The position numbers and the translations under genes were made by a program. The notes beneath the pieces were generated by a model, which was not told where the DNA came from, searched no databases, and saw nothing but the letters and a program-made list of their open reading frames with translations. Shown in pieces: positions 23,691 to 33,452 of a stretch of DNA of 64,000 nucleotides. Within the stretch, counting starts at the first letter, position 1, and each line of letters opens with the position of its first letter. Origin of the DNA: Cycas panzhihuaensis (taxonomy: Eukaryota > Cycadophyta); contig CM041465.1 in the NCBI GenBank assembly GCA_023213395.1, positions 207,955,741 to 208,019,740 on the forward strand, in the 5' to 3' direction.

Positions 23691-24136
23691 TTGAAGGAGA
23701 TGGTACACAGGACCAACATACTATCCCATTCGAGAAACCCCCTTGTGGGCGCGGAAGGATTAGAGTAAGTCTCTGCTCTCTCCCATTCGTGAAAACCCCT
23801 CATGGGCGCAAAAGGAGTTGGGTTGTACTTGTTTCGAAAATCAGAACCTATGAAAACCTGAAAGGGCATGGGGGATGACGAAACAAAGATATGGAGACTC
23901 AAGCAGATTGAAGTCGCACAACCAACTCAGCATCGCTATTATCCGCTACACTCAAAGAGCCGCTTGAGCCACTTCATAGAATAGGAAGTCAAATCCATGG
24001 GTTTTTATTCCCATGAGGGTTTTTCCACAAAACTGTCTTGTAAGTTGTAGAATTTTTTTTTCTCAATGTAATGATGAGGCTAAAATGAAGACCTCATAGA
24101 TTAGAATAGGATAAAGGAAAATGACCTTCTACCATT
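23691..24136 (+). other. Cop4 3' untranslated region with repeated, self-complementary motif
   Basis: Two 34 bp near-copies begin CCCATTCG at 23725-23758 and 23782-23815; a weaker third copy lies at about 23847-23873. Downstream, CCCATGAGGGTTTTTCCAC (24010-24028) is nearly the reverse complement of GTGAAAACCCCTCATGGG in the second copy, so the RNA could pair over about 200 bases. No protein is encoded. Confidence 0.75.
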
Positions 24137-24147
24137 AAGGGGGCGAT
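24137..24147 (+). promoter_or_regulatory. Cop4 polypurine tract
   Basis: AAGGGGGCGA next to the 3' LTR. It contains one C, so it is a slightly imperfect purine tract. Confidence 0.7.
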
Positions 24148-24512
24148 TGTGACGATGTTAATGTCACATGGTTATTTCATAAAGTTAGAATTAGATAAGT
24201 CACTTTTATGTTTATAACTTTAGGATAAGGTGACTATGCTTAAGTCACTTAGGTGAAATGACATAAAGTTCATTTCATTGTAATTTCATGTAATCTCATT
24301 TGAATGTCATTGGGAGGGAAAACTCAAATTCCAAACCCTAATGAGCGATCATTATATAAGTTGAAATTACATGGAAAGTGATCATATTCTACACTTCTCC
24401 TCTTTGAGCTCAAGCTATTTGCATTTTTCTTGTTGAGTATATTGTGCTTGTCTCCACTATTTGCCATTGTTTAGAGTTAGTGCACTAGATCCCTAGATCC
24501 ATTCCCTCAACA
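24148..24512 (+). repeat. Cop4 3' LTR
   Basis: Starts TGTGACGATG and ends CCCTCAACA. It is followed by GAAAT, the right target-site copy. Confidence 0.95.
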
Positions 24513-24517
24513 GAAAT

Positions 24518-25101
24518 GAGTGAAAAACGGTAATTTTTGACGTAAAAATCACTAAAAATTGTGATGAATCCGCCCAACACTGAGAGATTTTTGGTGCAGG
24601 TCAATTACATGCCATAGACAATAATTATCAGACTGATTTACAGTCCAAAACAAGCTAAATAAAATCAACACCAAAGATTTTGAGCCTTTTAGTGGGGTTT
24701 GAGGGCTGAAAATGGCCCAAAATTTATCCACAGCCTACAAGAAGTCTGAAACTTGAAATAATCTTAGTCAATGAGATTTAAACACCATCATAATACTCCA
24801 ACACTTTGATTTAGAAGAAGAACCAGTTGAAAAAATCAATCTTTAGTGAAAAAACATAAGAAAACTTGAGTAGATTAACTCAAAACCTTTCAAGAAGATC
24901 TGGAAAAAAAAAAATTCAGAACTGAGTATGATGAGCTCCAGCCACTAAAACTACTCCAGAAATGTTTTTGATTTGTAGTGGTGAGTTTAAACAACCCTTG
25001 GCTCGTCTAGAGAGAGCGAAGGTCGTCACCAATGGTTTGTAAAACCCACTCTAAGTCTTCCTTGAAGAAGAAATCAGAATAAAGGGAACTAATCTCCTCT
25101 A
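24518..25101 (-). other. Cop3 leader, PBS-proximal part
   Basis: This continues the leader after Cop4. No ORF of note and no motif beyond A-rich runs. It ends at the primer-binding site. Confidence 0.7.
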
Positions 25102-25113
25102 GCTCAGATACCA
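25102..25113 (-). promoter_or_regulatory. Cop3 primer-binding site
   Basis: The plus strand reads GCTCAGATACCA, the complement of TGGTATCTGAGC, one change from the standard initiator-Met PBS. Two bases separate it from the LTR. Confidence 0.88.
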
Positions 25114-25115
25114 AA

Positions 25116-25784
25116 TATTGAGAAGGCCAAAGGATTATAATGCTTAAGACCAATAAAATGCAAGATCATGAAGATAGTTCACTCTAGTTCTAGAAAGCAT
25201 AAGAACAAAACTAAAAGATAAGCAAGACCAAGATCAAAGGAGCAAGATGATACCAAAGTATGAGGAGAAGGAATTAGTCCTACTCCAAAGAATACTAGTT
25301 GATTTTAGAAAGCATAAGAGCAAAACTAAAAGATAAGCAAGACCAAGATCACAGGAGCAAGATGATAACAAAGTATGAGAAGAAGGAATTAGTCCTACTC
25401 CAAAGAATACCAGTGGATTAGCAAACTGATAGCATAACATTACACTGCAACTCTACATATGAGACATGAGGAGAGGTCTCAATATATAGAGAAGTTGAGG
25501 TTACCTAACGGTGTTGGATGTTTGACAAGTGGCAAACGTCCAAGCTACATGCAATGCATGTCTTGCATGTCATGCACGAAGGACATGTGTCCTTTTGGGC
25601 TCTCAAGTGAGCAAAGATGCATGAGGGTCCATTTGACCCTTTAGTTACAATGTTATGTCACTAGGAGGAATGTGGGTGTGCACTTATCACTTAAGTGATA
25701 AGTCACCCCAGAAAGTACAAAATAATAAATTCAAGAATAAAGTGAATAAAGTACATACATAACATATAAACATAAGGTTTAACA
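25116..25784 (-). repeat. Cop3 5' LTR
   Basis: 669 bp matching 9899-10536. It starts TATTGAGAAGG (the terminal TG mutated to TA) and ends GGTTTAACA. It carries the 115 bp duplication (25188, 25303) and a perfect 22 bp palindrome at 25682-25703 centred on CTTAAG. CCCCT follows. Confidence 0.92.
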
Positions 25785-25868
25785 CCCCTTAACTGTCATA
25801 GTGAACATTTTGGAGGCCTTAACTCTCTCTACAACTTCTTGCTCCTAAAAAAATTTTGTTGCCCCTAC

Positions 25869-26130
25869 CTAACTAACCACATTGCACACTTGGATTCTAA
25901 CACCAGAATAGTACGTCAAATGGCCTTTGACCCTTGAGTAGGACCAATTGAAAGTGTTTTTGTACTTGTTACATTTGCAAGTGCAACACTCCCCACCTTC
26001 TTTCACCATTGGAGTGACTCTTGTAACATATTTCCACAACAAGCAATCATCATGCTCGACTCCACTCTTCCCACAATCATTAGCTCCACCACAATGACCA
26101 CCAACTGAAGACACTGAGAATACCATTGGA
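25869..26130 (-). pseudogene. BED-type zinc finger fragment of a hAT-like DNA transposase
   Basis: The minus strand encodes LLWKYVTRVTPMVKEGGECC, then CTCKCNKYKNTFNWSYSRVK, GHL and a final IQVC. This follows the plan of plant hAT transposase BED fingers (W-K-Y-V, a CX2C pair, SYSRV, H and a closing C), which bind DNA. One Cys of the first pair seems to be Tyr. The frame closes soon after at about 25869, and no dimerisation or catalytic region follows. Upstream residues in the same frame (26131-26312) do not look transposase-like. Cop3 inserted just downstream, possibly in the same gene. Confidence 0.6.
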
Positions 26131-26562
26131 TAAAAGAACAAAGGCAAAGTATCATTTCCTTCAAGCAAAACAAGTTGCTCACAAGCAGAAAATGGTGCCC
26201 ACAAGCAAAAAATAGTGCCCATTGAGAAAACAAGATACCCACTTACAAATGAAGGCTGCCCATGAACTCTACTCATTGTCAGCAAGCTCCAAACAATGCC
26301 CAGAGGCTCCAATCACTACTCACAAACTCATAACATTCAAAGCATGTGTTTTGTGGAAGGGAGGGGGGGTATTGAGTAGAAACAACAACCCATTGTTTTT
26401 GTTAGCCCACAGAAATAGTAGCCCTTGGTTTTGGGCAAAACAAAGCCACTTATTGTTTTGGTCACTATGTATGTTCATTGTTTACTTTTAATAATTTAAA
26501 AAAAAAAAAATCACATTTTTTTTAAAACATTATAATTTTTTTCTTTTATATTAGAAACTCTC

Positions 26563-26593
<31 letters not shown>

Positions 26594-26969
26594 ATATATA
26601 TATGACTAATTGTGGGCCCATGCCTATGGCCAACAGTTTATAGGAATGCTAGATATGGCATCAGATATTAGTCATATCCTTGATACAGTCAAGATATGTA
26701 TTCACAACATATTTAGGCTGTATCCAGGTATGCTCATACCTAGGATGTATCCAAGAATGGGCTGCCAACCAGATATGACATATCTAGCTGCAAAGATTAC
26801 CGCTTATAGAAGCCAACCTTAACATAAACTATTCACTAATTTTGGGTGAGGTTAGCCTCGCAAATAATAGGCTAGCATCAGAATCAAGGGAACATGGTAG
26901 ATCTCCCCTACTTGATACGTTTTGCCCTTGAAGCACAGAAATGTGAATATGGTGTTGTCGCCATGTCCC
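26131..26969. other. Spacer without recognised genes
   Basis: Contains simple repeats and short ORFs without domains. Near 26160-26240 a short word similar to CCCACAAGCAAAAAATAGTG is repeated imperfectly about three times. The part at 26820-26969 probably continues the chromovirus scrap to its right. Confidence 0.5.
26558..26603. repeat. CT and TA microsatellite
   Basis: A (CT)n run at 26558-26592 with one interruption passes directly into (TA)n at 26593-26603. Confidence 0.95.
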
Positions 26970-27456
26970 TTATTCCCAAGTGGCATCATCTATGTCCAAA
27001 TTCTTCCATTTGACCAAGTATTCCTCCATTTGTTTTGTCCTTAGTTGCTCTAACCTGGTGTTGATTATAACCTTTGGTTCCATGATTAACTTTCCCTCAT
27101 CGTCCAACTTAGGTAGTGCAAACTATGTTACCACCTTTTCTCCAACTTCATTCTTGAGTCATGAAAGATAGAAGACATTGTGGATTTTTCTTCTTGTTAA
27201 TCCAACTTTCATTAGAACTTGATAGAGTCGATAAAACTTAAGTTCAAGCTTTTGCTTCCATGACCTTTTCATTGTTGCTTGCTTATAAGATTGAAAGCTT
27301 ATGCAAAACACATTTATTGATGTTGAAACTCCTCTTTGTCCTATGCTTATCCTCTTGCTAGATTTAGCTTATCTTGAACTACCCTTAAGATCTCTTATGT
27401 ATGTTTCAATTGATATTTGATAGCCGACACATTCGAATGGTCCCTTAAGATGCTAG
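26970..27456 (-). pseudogene. Chromovirus (Ty3/gypsy) integrase C-terminus and chromodomain remnant
   Basis: Minus-strand translation gives KLELKFYRLYQVLMKVGLTR, an integrase C-terminal segment, then HNVFYLS and LKNEVGEKVV, then a chromodomain RLEQLRTKQMEEYLVKWKNL followed by DIDDATWE. Chromodomains of chromoviruses bind chromatin marks and direct integration. Stops (for example after YLS and after TWE) and frame changes upstream (27300-27456) show decay. The remaining upstream sequence would continue at 33233 after Gyp1, but is then cut by Cop5 at 33247. It may belong to the same element as Gyp2. Confidence 0.8.
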
Positions 27457-28282
27457 TGTTGGGGCATAAAGTGATCCTATGGCTGTGGGAAGACCAAAGG
27501 TAGGTCGGGTAACCTAAGACGCAGTGTGCACGGACCGTGCACGGCCATGCATGAGGCAAAACAGTGAAGAAATCAGCATTCTGGGTACGTATGACAGGTG
27601 CATACCTGGAACGGGTATGTACCACAGAGACGTACCAGTGACGGAACGGAACCGAATCAAGCAGGCACGCATGACCGTCTGAGGATCGGTGGAGGCCCGA
27701 AGTCGCTGCACGCACGCATGCACGCACGAACTTAATGAAGACATTAGTAAGTGCCTAACTAATGATTAAAGAAAGTACGTATGATCGAAGGGCAGTTATG
27801 ACAGTCATAACCCTTCAGCCAAAAGGTATCAAGATGCATACTTAAGGAGGTACGCATGAACCATCAGGTTAGGGTGAGAGCCGATTATCAAGGGTATGCA
27901 AAGGTGCGGAAGCCAGCACGCATGATAGCCAGTTGGAGCAGCATTTAGTAATAAGTACCATCTAGGTACGCATGTGTAACAGAAGGAATGTATGCTGCTG
28001 GAATGCACAGGAATGCATTCCAACCTCTGTTTAATTAAACTGATTACTTAATGAAAAGAAGAGTTACGTGGAAAGCTGTGTATTCTTTGTGTTATGATGA
28101 TGAAGTGTTGATTGTATATTGAATTCTGTGCTGTTGTGTACCATTGTGGTATAATTCTGTGAAATATCTGTGGAATGTATGTGAATGACCATGTTGACTG
28201 TATCCTGACTAGACTATAGCCTGAGTAACCTTGACAAGTGTGATTATCTCATAAGTATAATAAGATACCTCATAAGTCAACA
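27457..28282 (+). repeat. Gyp1 5' LTR
   Basis: Rich in short words around ACGCATG (for example GGTACGCATG at about 27850 and 27965) and with several CGTACC/GTACGT words. Compared with the right LTR it differs at many sites in the first 300 bp and much less afterwards. Confidence 0.93.
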
Positions 28283-28283
28283 T

Positions 28284-28298
28284 TGGTTCCGTTGCCTA
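28284..28298 (+). promoter_or_regulatory. Gyp1 primer-binding site (Asp tRNA-like, degenerate)
   Basis: TTGGTTCCGTTGCC follows the LTR. It is not the initiator-Met type; it resembles TGGCGCCGTTGCC, the Asp tRNA PBS used by Tat/Athila gypsy elements, with two or three changes. The tRNA assignment is an inference. Confidence 0.55.
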
Positions 28299-28653
28299 CG
28301 TTCGTTGAGGAGGGACAGGGCCTAGGAGTTTCAAGGAGAGGAATGTGTAAAGGGCAGAGGACCACAGGCTGTCGTGATGGCGGTGTCAGTAACTAAGCCA
28401 CCGGCAGCCAGGGGACCTTCCAATGCCACCGAAGAGGCCTTTAAGGTCGGAAGAGCCACAAAAGGATATTTCACCCAAGGAGAAGGAAACCAGCAGACAA
28501 AGGGCATTAAGATGGTTGAAGGAATCAAAACTCAGAAGGGCGAGGAGATTAAGTTCGCAGAACAACGAGACTAAGGGATAGTCCGTTGAAGGATCTGAGG
28601 TAAGTGGAGCCCAGACACCACAAGAACAGGAAGAGGGAATTCATGGCGAACAT
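28299..28653 (+). other. Gyp1 leader
   Basis: A 66-codon open frame at 28374-28574 (many Lys, Glu, Gly) has no recognisable domain and is in a different frame from gag. It may be a decayed N-terminal extension. Confidence 0.5.
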
Positions 28654-30246
28654 ATGGTATTGACACCGACCCCAATCAGAGATGATTTGTTTAGCCCAGA
28701 AATTGAAGGGAAACCAAAAGTGGATGAAAAACATCAAGAAACCTTAAAAGAGGGAAGTATACCTGTGGAGGACAGTCCGAAGGACCCAAGTGACAGCGAG
28801 AAGAAGGCAGAGGAAGGTCCCTCGACATACTGGGAGAATAAGCTCACAAGACAGCTTTTTGAAGATTCATCAGAAAGGGGATCTGATCAATCACATATTA
28901 CAGTGACACCATTAACTATACAAGTGCCAGGTGTAGTGGAACCGATACATATCAAAACTCCATTTAAAAATCCATTGTTTGGAAAGGATAATACAGCAAT
29001 AGGCACTCCAAGTGCATCCCCGAAGGAGGGGAGAAAGGAAAAATCACCACCAGGTGGGACACCGTTGCAATCTCCCAAAACGGATGATTATAGAGACTTT
29101 GGGAAGTTGATTTTTAACGACACTTCAGATGCAGCAGAACATGTGTATCTCTTTCAGAATCTGATTGATGTAAAAAAGATCACAGACGAGGATGAAATCA
29201 AAGCGAGATTCACCTGTACGTTGAGAGGAGTACCCTTGGCATGGTACAAAGAAACGAATAAGAATGAGCCATGGGCAAAGATTAAGAAATCATTTGAGGA
29301 AAGATTCCAGAAGTTCCGTAGTAACGAAGCAGTGGAAATCGCTTTGAGAGAAATCAAACAAAGGCCAAGAGAATCAGTACTAACCTACATCAGCAGAATG
29401 AAAATCATTGTGGCTAGTATGATTAATGAAACGATAACGGACCACAACATGAAAAACTACATTGTGAGGGGACTGAATGAAAAATTGAGAGCTATGATGG
29501 ATGCTCATTCGTTGAAATCGTTTAAAAATGCTCAAGATCTAGCGTTGGATTTTGAAATGGAGATGGATGCACAGGCAGGAGGACATGACTCCCTATTATT
29601 GAGATTGCAAGACGAGATTAGGGAACTTAAACAAAATCAATACAACCGACCCTTCTGCCAGGTGGGGATAGCAGAAGAGGAATCGGAGTTGGAAGCCTTA
29701 AGAAAAGAAGTGGCCAGATTAAAAATCAGAAATAGTCGAGAAGAAGAAGAAACAACGAAAAAGAAGGACCATGCTGGAAGAATAACCAAATGGTGCCACA
29801 TCTGTGAAGAGAATTAACATACCACTAAAGAATGTGAATTGAATTTAAAAAATAGTGCATTGCACCAACAGGACAGATGGTGCCACATATGCGATGTAGA
29901 TACGCATACGACCAAGGATTGTTTCTATAATCCCAGAGGAAAGGCCTACAGAGGACGAGGTAGGGGAAGGGGAGGCAACCCACCTCGAAATGTGTACACA
30001 AGGAGGGGTACGCAAGAGCCCTCGAGGAAAAAACCACCAATGGGTAGATGCCTCATCTGTTTGCAGTTTGGGCACTAGAAGCCAGAATGCCCAACGAAAC
30101 AGGAATACGAACAGAAACCGTTTGTATGTAATAACTGTGGCCCAAGTGACCATAAAACGGAAGATTGTAAAGGAAAGGCCAAAGCCACCAATTTAATGAC
30201 GATCATACCAGAAACCAAAAATGTCAAACTCCAAAATAAAATGTAG
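28654..30246 (+). pseudogene. Gyp1 gag with four CCHC zinc knuckles
   Basis: An uninterrupted 387-codon frame (28654-29817) has an acidic N-terminus and then a retrotransposon gag domain (about residues 150-310: RFTCTLRGVPLAWYKETNKN, FEERFQKFRS, REIKQRPRESVLTYISRMK). A short Glu/Arg-rich coiled-coil-like segment follows. Four knuckles lie in the same frame at 29794-29835, 29881-29922, 30049-30090 and 30127-30168, each 14 codons. A TAA falls inside knuckle 1 and a TAG inside knuckle 3. Knuckles 1 and 2 share WCHIC and HTTK, suggesting duplication. A Gly/Arg-rich run (RGRGRGRGG) lies between knuckles 2 and 3. Confidence 0.85.
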
Positions 30247-31168
30247 GAGAAATCGAATCGAAGGATATCCAGATCCGCCAACAGAAATGGATCGATTTAA
30301 AAAAGCAAAACAAGTATTAGATGGCTTAATCCGAGAAGAGAATACATTACCGATGGGAAAACCAGAGACTAAGTACGTATACGTACGGAAGAATAAACAG
30401 AAAGAAAAGGAGAATCTACCGGAAGAGCCTAAGGTGCAGCCGCAAATGGTGCAAATAGAGGAACTCTTTAAAGGATTGCCAATGGAAGACATTCCAAGAA
30501 TACTGCTGTTAATGGAAAATTTGGTCAAGCAGCTACAGTTGACCATTCCCCTATGCCAAGTTATTGATTGGATAAAATGAGGAGTATTACAATGTGGAAT
30601 TACAAAGCATTTGAAGCAAATAATGCCATCATTTGATATGGATACGATGGTAACAATGACGGTCTTGGGAGAAACATTCCCAAGAGTAATCGTTGATGAA
30701 GGCGCGGTGGTAAACGTGTTACTAGCTTCGACATGGCGGAAACTGGGAAGCCCGAAGTTGGAAGCGGCGACATATTCGTTAAAATTGGCCAACGAATTAT
30801 TGGTACGACCTATGGGGAGATTGGCCGACATCAAGGTGGATGTGGCAGGGATAGTGGTGAGAATTGACTTCACAATCATAGAAACAGAGAAAGGAGAAAC
30901 GCCCTATCTAGCTCTCTTGGGAAGGCCATGGTTATACAAAACGCAATGCCTTCAAAGCTGGAAAAATGTAACCTTCACCTTATCAGATAACAGAAATAAA
31001 GTAGTATTACCGATGTTGGGAAGAAGCTCCATCGAAATGATACTGCATTTAGGGATCCAAAGACGACTGTCACGAGCGGCACAACATTCTCTTCCATTGG
31101 GGAAGAACATCTCTACCATACTGGGGAAGAGCCCACCACATCAAACAATTATCAGCAAGAAGAACTGA
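30221..31168 (+). pseudogene. Gyp1 retropepsin-like protease
   Basis: This frame is shifted relative to gag and overlaps its end. A Lys/Glu-rich segment (MSNSKIKCRRNRIEGYPDPP) is followed by a stop at about 30578, and then the protease domain from 30611: VIVDEGAVVNVLLASTWRKL is the active-site loop, where a D-S/T/G-G motif is expected and DEG is found. YLALLGRPWLYK is the conserved second strand motif of gypsy proteases. The changed loop and the stop suggest loss of activity. It would normally cleave Gag. Confidence 0.75.
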
Positions 31169-32297
31169 CCTATTTCGGGGAAATATACAACTCCTCGGAT
31201 GACGAACACGGAATGAGGTTCGTGGATTATTGGCTGCAGGATGCCAAGAGGCATTTATACCGAAGCTCAAGCAAGAGTTACAAGCCCCGCCACCAATTCC
31301 GCACTGTGGTTAAGCAAGCGGGATGGGAGACTACATTTATCGCAACCCAATGTATTATGACCGGAACTTATGGACCAAATCCTGGCATCAAGGAGGATAG
31401 CGGGAAGGCCAAAATGGATGCGTATATAATTCACACCATTACAAAACTTCCAAATGAAGGAGAAATTCCACTGGGAACAAAGAGGTCAGAAGTTGACCGA
31501 GAAATGTGGTTGAGGGAATTGTGTCAACCAAATACTCAGATTATGTCTAGTGGAATCCGTGTAGCAAACATTATTGATGTTAGACTTCAATGGGTAGCCA
31601 AAGTGATAAATTCCAGATTTTTGTCTAAACGGAAGTACACATACATTCAGGGAGGCATGATGCCAGTGTTGTTGAAAATTCGGGATGGGGACAAACTGAA
31701 TTGGTCTGAATTCTTGGCGGAGAACATGAGGCAGCAACTCAAGGAGATTAGGACACATCCATTTCGACATCCCTCCTTGCTATTGGCTATCTTGTTCTAT
31801 CAGTGTCCAGATGTGCAGTTGACCAAGACCACCATTTCTCCACGGGAACCAATCATCAAACAAGGCGCAGAATTTCCGCATACGCTAATAGCCCGAAACA
31901 AAGAGAAGAGTACAAAAACAAATGCAGAAAGTACTTACCAGTTCTGAAGACACCAGGAACACCCATTCCTCATCGGACAAAACAGGCTGTCCATAGAAGA
32001 GGTAAGACGAAGAAGGGAGAAGAAGAATCAGAGGAGGAGGAAGAAGAAGCAAAGGCCTCCTGGGAAGAATGGGAAGACTTCCCCCAGGCAACGGAGGCAG
32101 GGGAACTCTCAGCACCTCCTACACCACATGACAAAGCAGGACCAATAATTCAGTTAATTCAAGAAATGAAGGAAGGGTATAAAGCTGAGATAGCTGCCCT
32201 TCAAGACAAAATTAAAGAAAAGGATGCTATCATTGCCACTCTAACACAAATTAATGAAGAAATTTTGGGAAGACAGAGGCAGCAGGAGCCGCCTTGA
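31169..32297 (+). pseudogene. Gyp1 extra ORF, unrecognised, with acidic stretch and coiled coil
   Basis: The open frame 31213-31947 (244 codons) continues, after a frameshift between about 31860 and 31947, in the frame of 31803-32297. The first part has conserved-looking hydrophobic/aromatic spacing (MDAYIIHTITKLPNEGEIPL, YIQGGMMPVLLKIRDG, PSLLLAILFYQC) but no motif of RT, RNase H or integrase. The second part has an acidic block (EEESEEEEEEAKASWEEWED) and ends in a heptad-like coiled coil (about 32160-32270, AEIAALQDKIKEKDAIIATL). It occupies the place of pol. A relation to the plant transposon protein domain found with some Tat/Ogre elements is possible but I cannot confirm it. Confidence 0.55.
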
Positions 32298-32300
32298 GAC

Positions 32301-32315
32301 AGAGCGGGGGAGGAA
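32301..32315 (+). promoter_or_regulatory. Gyp1 possible polypurine tract
   Basis: AGAGCGGGGGAGGAA is the only strong purine run downstream of the last ORF, but it is about 80 bp before the LTR rather than adjacent to it. Its role is therefore uncertain. Confidence 0.4.
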
Positions 32316-32394
32316 TACACCCCAAATTTTGAAAATTTTTTGGAGTTTTGTTGAGCAAGGATGCTCAAACCTATAACTGTTGACCCGGGATAGA

Positions 32395-33227
32395 TGTTGG
32401 GGCATAAAGTGATCCTATGGCTGTGGGAAGACCAGAGGTAGGTCGGGTAACCTAAGACGTGAAGGTACGGACCGTACGGCGGTATGCACAAGGCAAAACA
32501 GTGAAGAAATCAGATTCAGGCACGTATGACAAAAGTGCGCACGGAATGGGTACATACCACAGAGACGTACCAGTGATGGAACGGAACTGAACGGAAGCGG
32601 TACGCACGACCGTACGAGATCAATGGAGGCCTCGAAGTCGCTGCAGACGCATTTTATCGCATTTAACTTAATGAAGACATTAGTAAGTGCCTAACTAATG
32701 ATTAAAGAAAGGGTACGTATGACTGAAGGGGTACGGTTATGACAGGCAGTCATAACCCTTCAGCCAAAAGGTACCAAGATGCATACTTAAGGAGGTACGC
32801 ATGAACCATCAGGTTAGGGTGAGAGCCGATTATCAAGGGTACGCAAAGGTGCGGAAGCCAGCTTGCATGACAGCTAGTTGAAGCAGCATTTAGTGATAAG
32901 TACCATCTGGGTACGCATGTGTAACAGAAGGAATGTATGCTGCTGGAATGCACAGGAATGCATTCCAGCCTCTGTGTAATTAAATTGATTACTTAATGAA
33001 AAGAAGAGTTACGTGGAAAGCTATGTATTCTTTGTGTTATGATGATGAAGTGCTGAGTGTATATTGAATTGTGGTCATTGCGGTACCATTATGGTATAAT
33101 TCTGTGAAATATCTGTGGAATGTATGTGAATGACCATGTTGACAGTATCCTGACTAGACTATAGCCTGAGTAACCTTGACAAGTGTGATTATCTCATAAG
33201 TGTAATAAGATACCTCATAAGTCAACA
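32395..33227 (+). repeat. Gyp1 3' LTR
   Basis: Starts TGTTGGGGC and ends AAGTCAACA. It carries GTACGG at 32465 and the palindrome CCGTACGG at 32472-32479. GCTAG follows. Confidence 0.93.
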
Positions 33228-33246
33228 GCTAGTAGATGGTGGTGGT

Positions 33247-33437
33247 TGTTAGAATTTAAACACAGATTGAAGAAATGATCAATGCTTTGTTATGAGAGAA
33301 GTTCTCTATATATACATTTAAGAGATTGTAACCACCATGTATCTAACTGACGCGTGGTAGACACTTGGTTATGTTACATAAAGAGGGATTTTTACATGAC
33401 CCTTAACTAATCCTAGATAAAACATTTTATTCTAAAA
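33247..33437 (-). repeat. Cop5 3' LTR
   Basis: 191 bp from TGTTAGAATTTAAACAC to TTCTAAAA. The expected terminal CA is mutated to AA. It resembles the Cop8 LTR at the pol-proximal end (CTAGATAAAACATT). Confidence 0.8.
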
Positions 33438-33452
33438 CCCTCTCTTAATGTT
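33438..33452 (-). promoter_or_regulatory. Cop5 polypurine tract
   Basis: The plus strand CCCTCTCTTAATGTT is the complement of AACATTAAGAGAGGG, identical to the Cop2 tract. Confidence 0.85.

Larger units (their letters stand above)
16620..24512 (+). mobile_element. Cop4: complete Ty1/copia LTR retrotransposon inserted in the Cop3 leader
   Basis: LTRs at 16620-16987 and 24148-24512 flank PBS, a 2.1 kb leader, gag, protease, integrase, RT, RNase H, a structured 3' untranslated region and a polypurine tract. GAAAT flanks both ends (16615-16619 and 24513-24517). The left LTR starts TATGACG where the right starts TGTGACG, so the terminal TG is mutated to TA on the left. By eye the LTRs differ by roughly 20 substitutions and small indels over 366 bp. 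Gag and pol differ clearly from those of Cop1 to Cop3. Confidence 0.95.
9899..25784 (-). mobile_element. Cop3: complete Ty1/copia LTR retrotransposon, minus strand, split by Cop4
   Basis: LTRs at 9899-10536 and 25116-25784 flank a copia pol and gag, a long leader and a PBS. The five bases CCCCT occur immediately outside both ends (9894-9898 and 25785-25789), a perfect target-site duplication. Cop4 is inserted in the leader. Without Cop4 the element is about 8 kb. Its pol closely resembles Cop6 (for example FRMHDCK followed by an SLIYLTNTRLDISF block), so both belong to one family. Confidence 0.93.
27457..33227 (+). mobile_element. Gyp1: non-autonomous LTR retrotransposon with gag, protease and an extra ORF
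   Basis: LTRs of 826 and 833 bp (27457-28282 and 32395-33227) start TGTTGGGGCATAAAG and end AAGTCAACA. GCTAG flanks both ends exactly (27452-27456, 33228-33232). Inside are a PBS, a gag with four CCHC knuckles, a retropepsin-like protease and a further ORF of unknown function. There is no sign of RT, RNase H or integrase in the 4.1 kb interior, so movement would need enzymes from a partner. The gag and protease are of Ty3/gypsy type. Confidence 0.93.

Noticed and set aside
26003-26491. ORFs near the CT repeat as host genes
   Set aside because: Apart from the BED finger, the translations show repeated low-complexity words and no conserved motif.
27514-27744. Minus-strand ORFs within the Gyp1 LTR
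   Set aside because: They lie within an LTR, antisense, and are not conserved in the right LTR copy.
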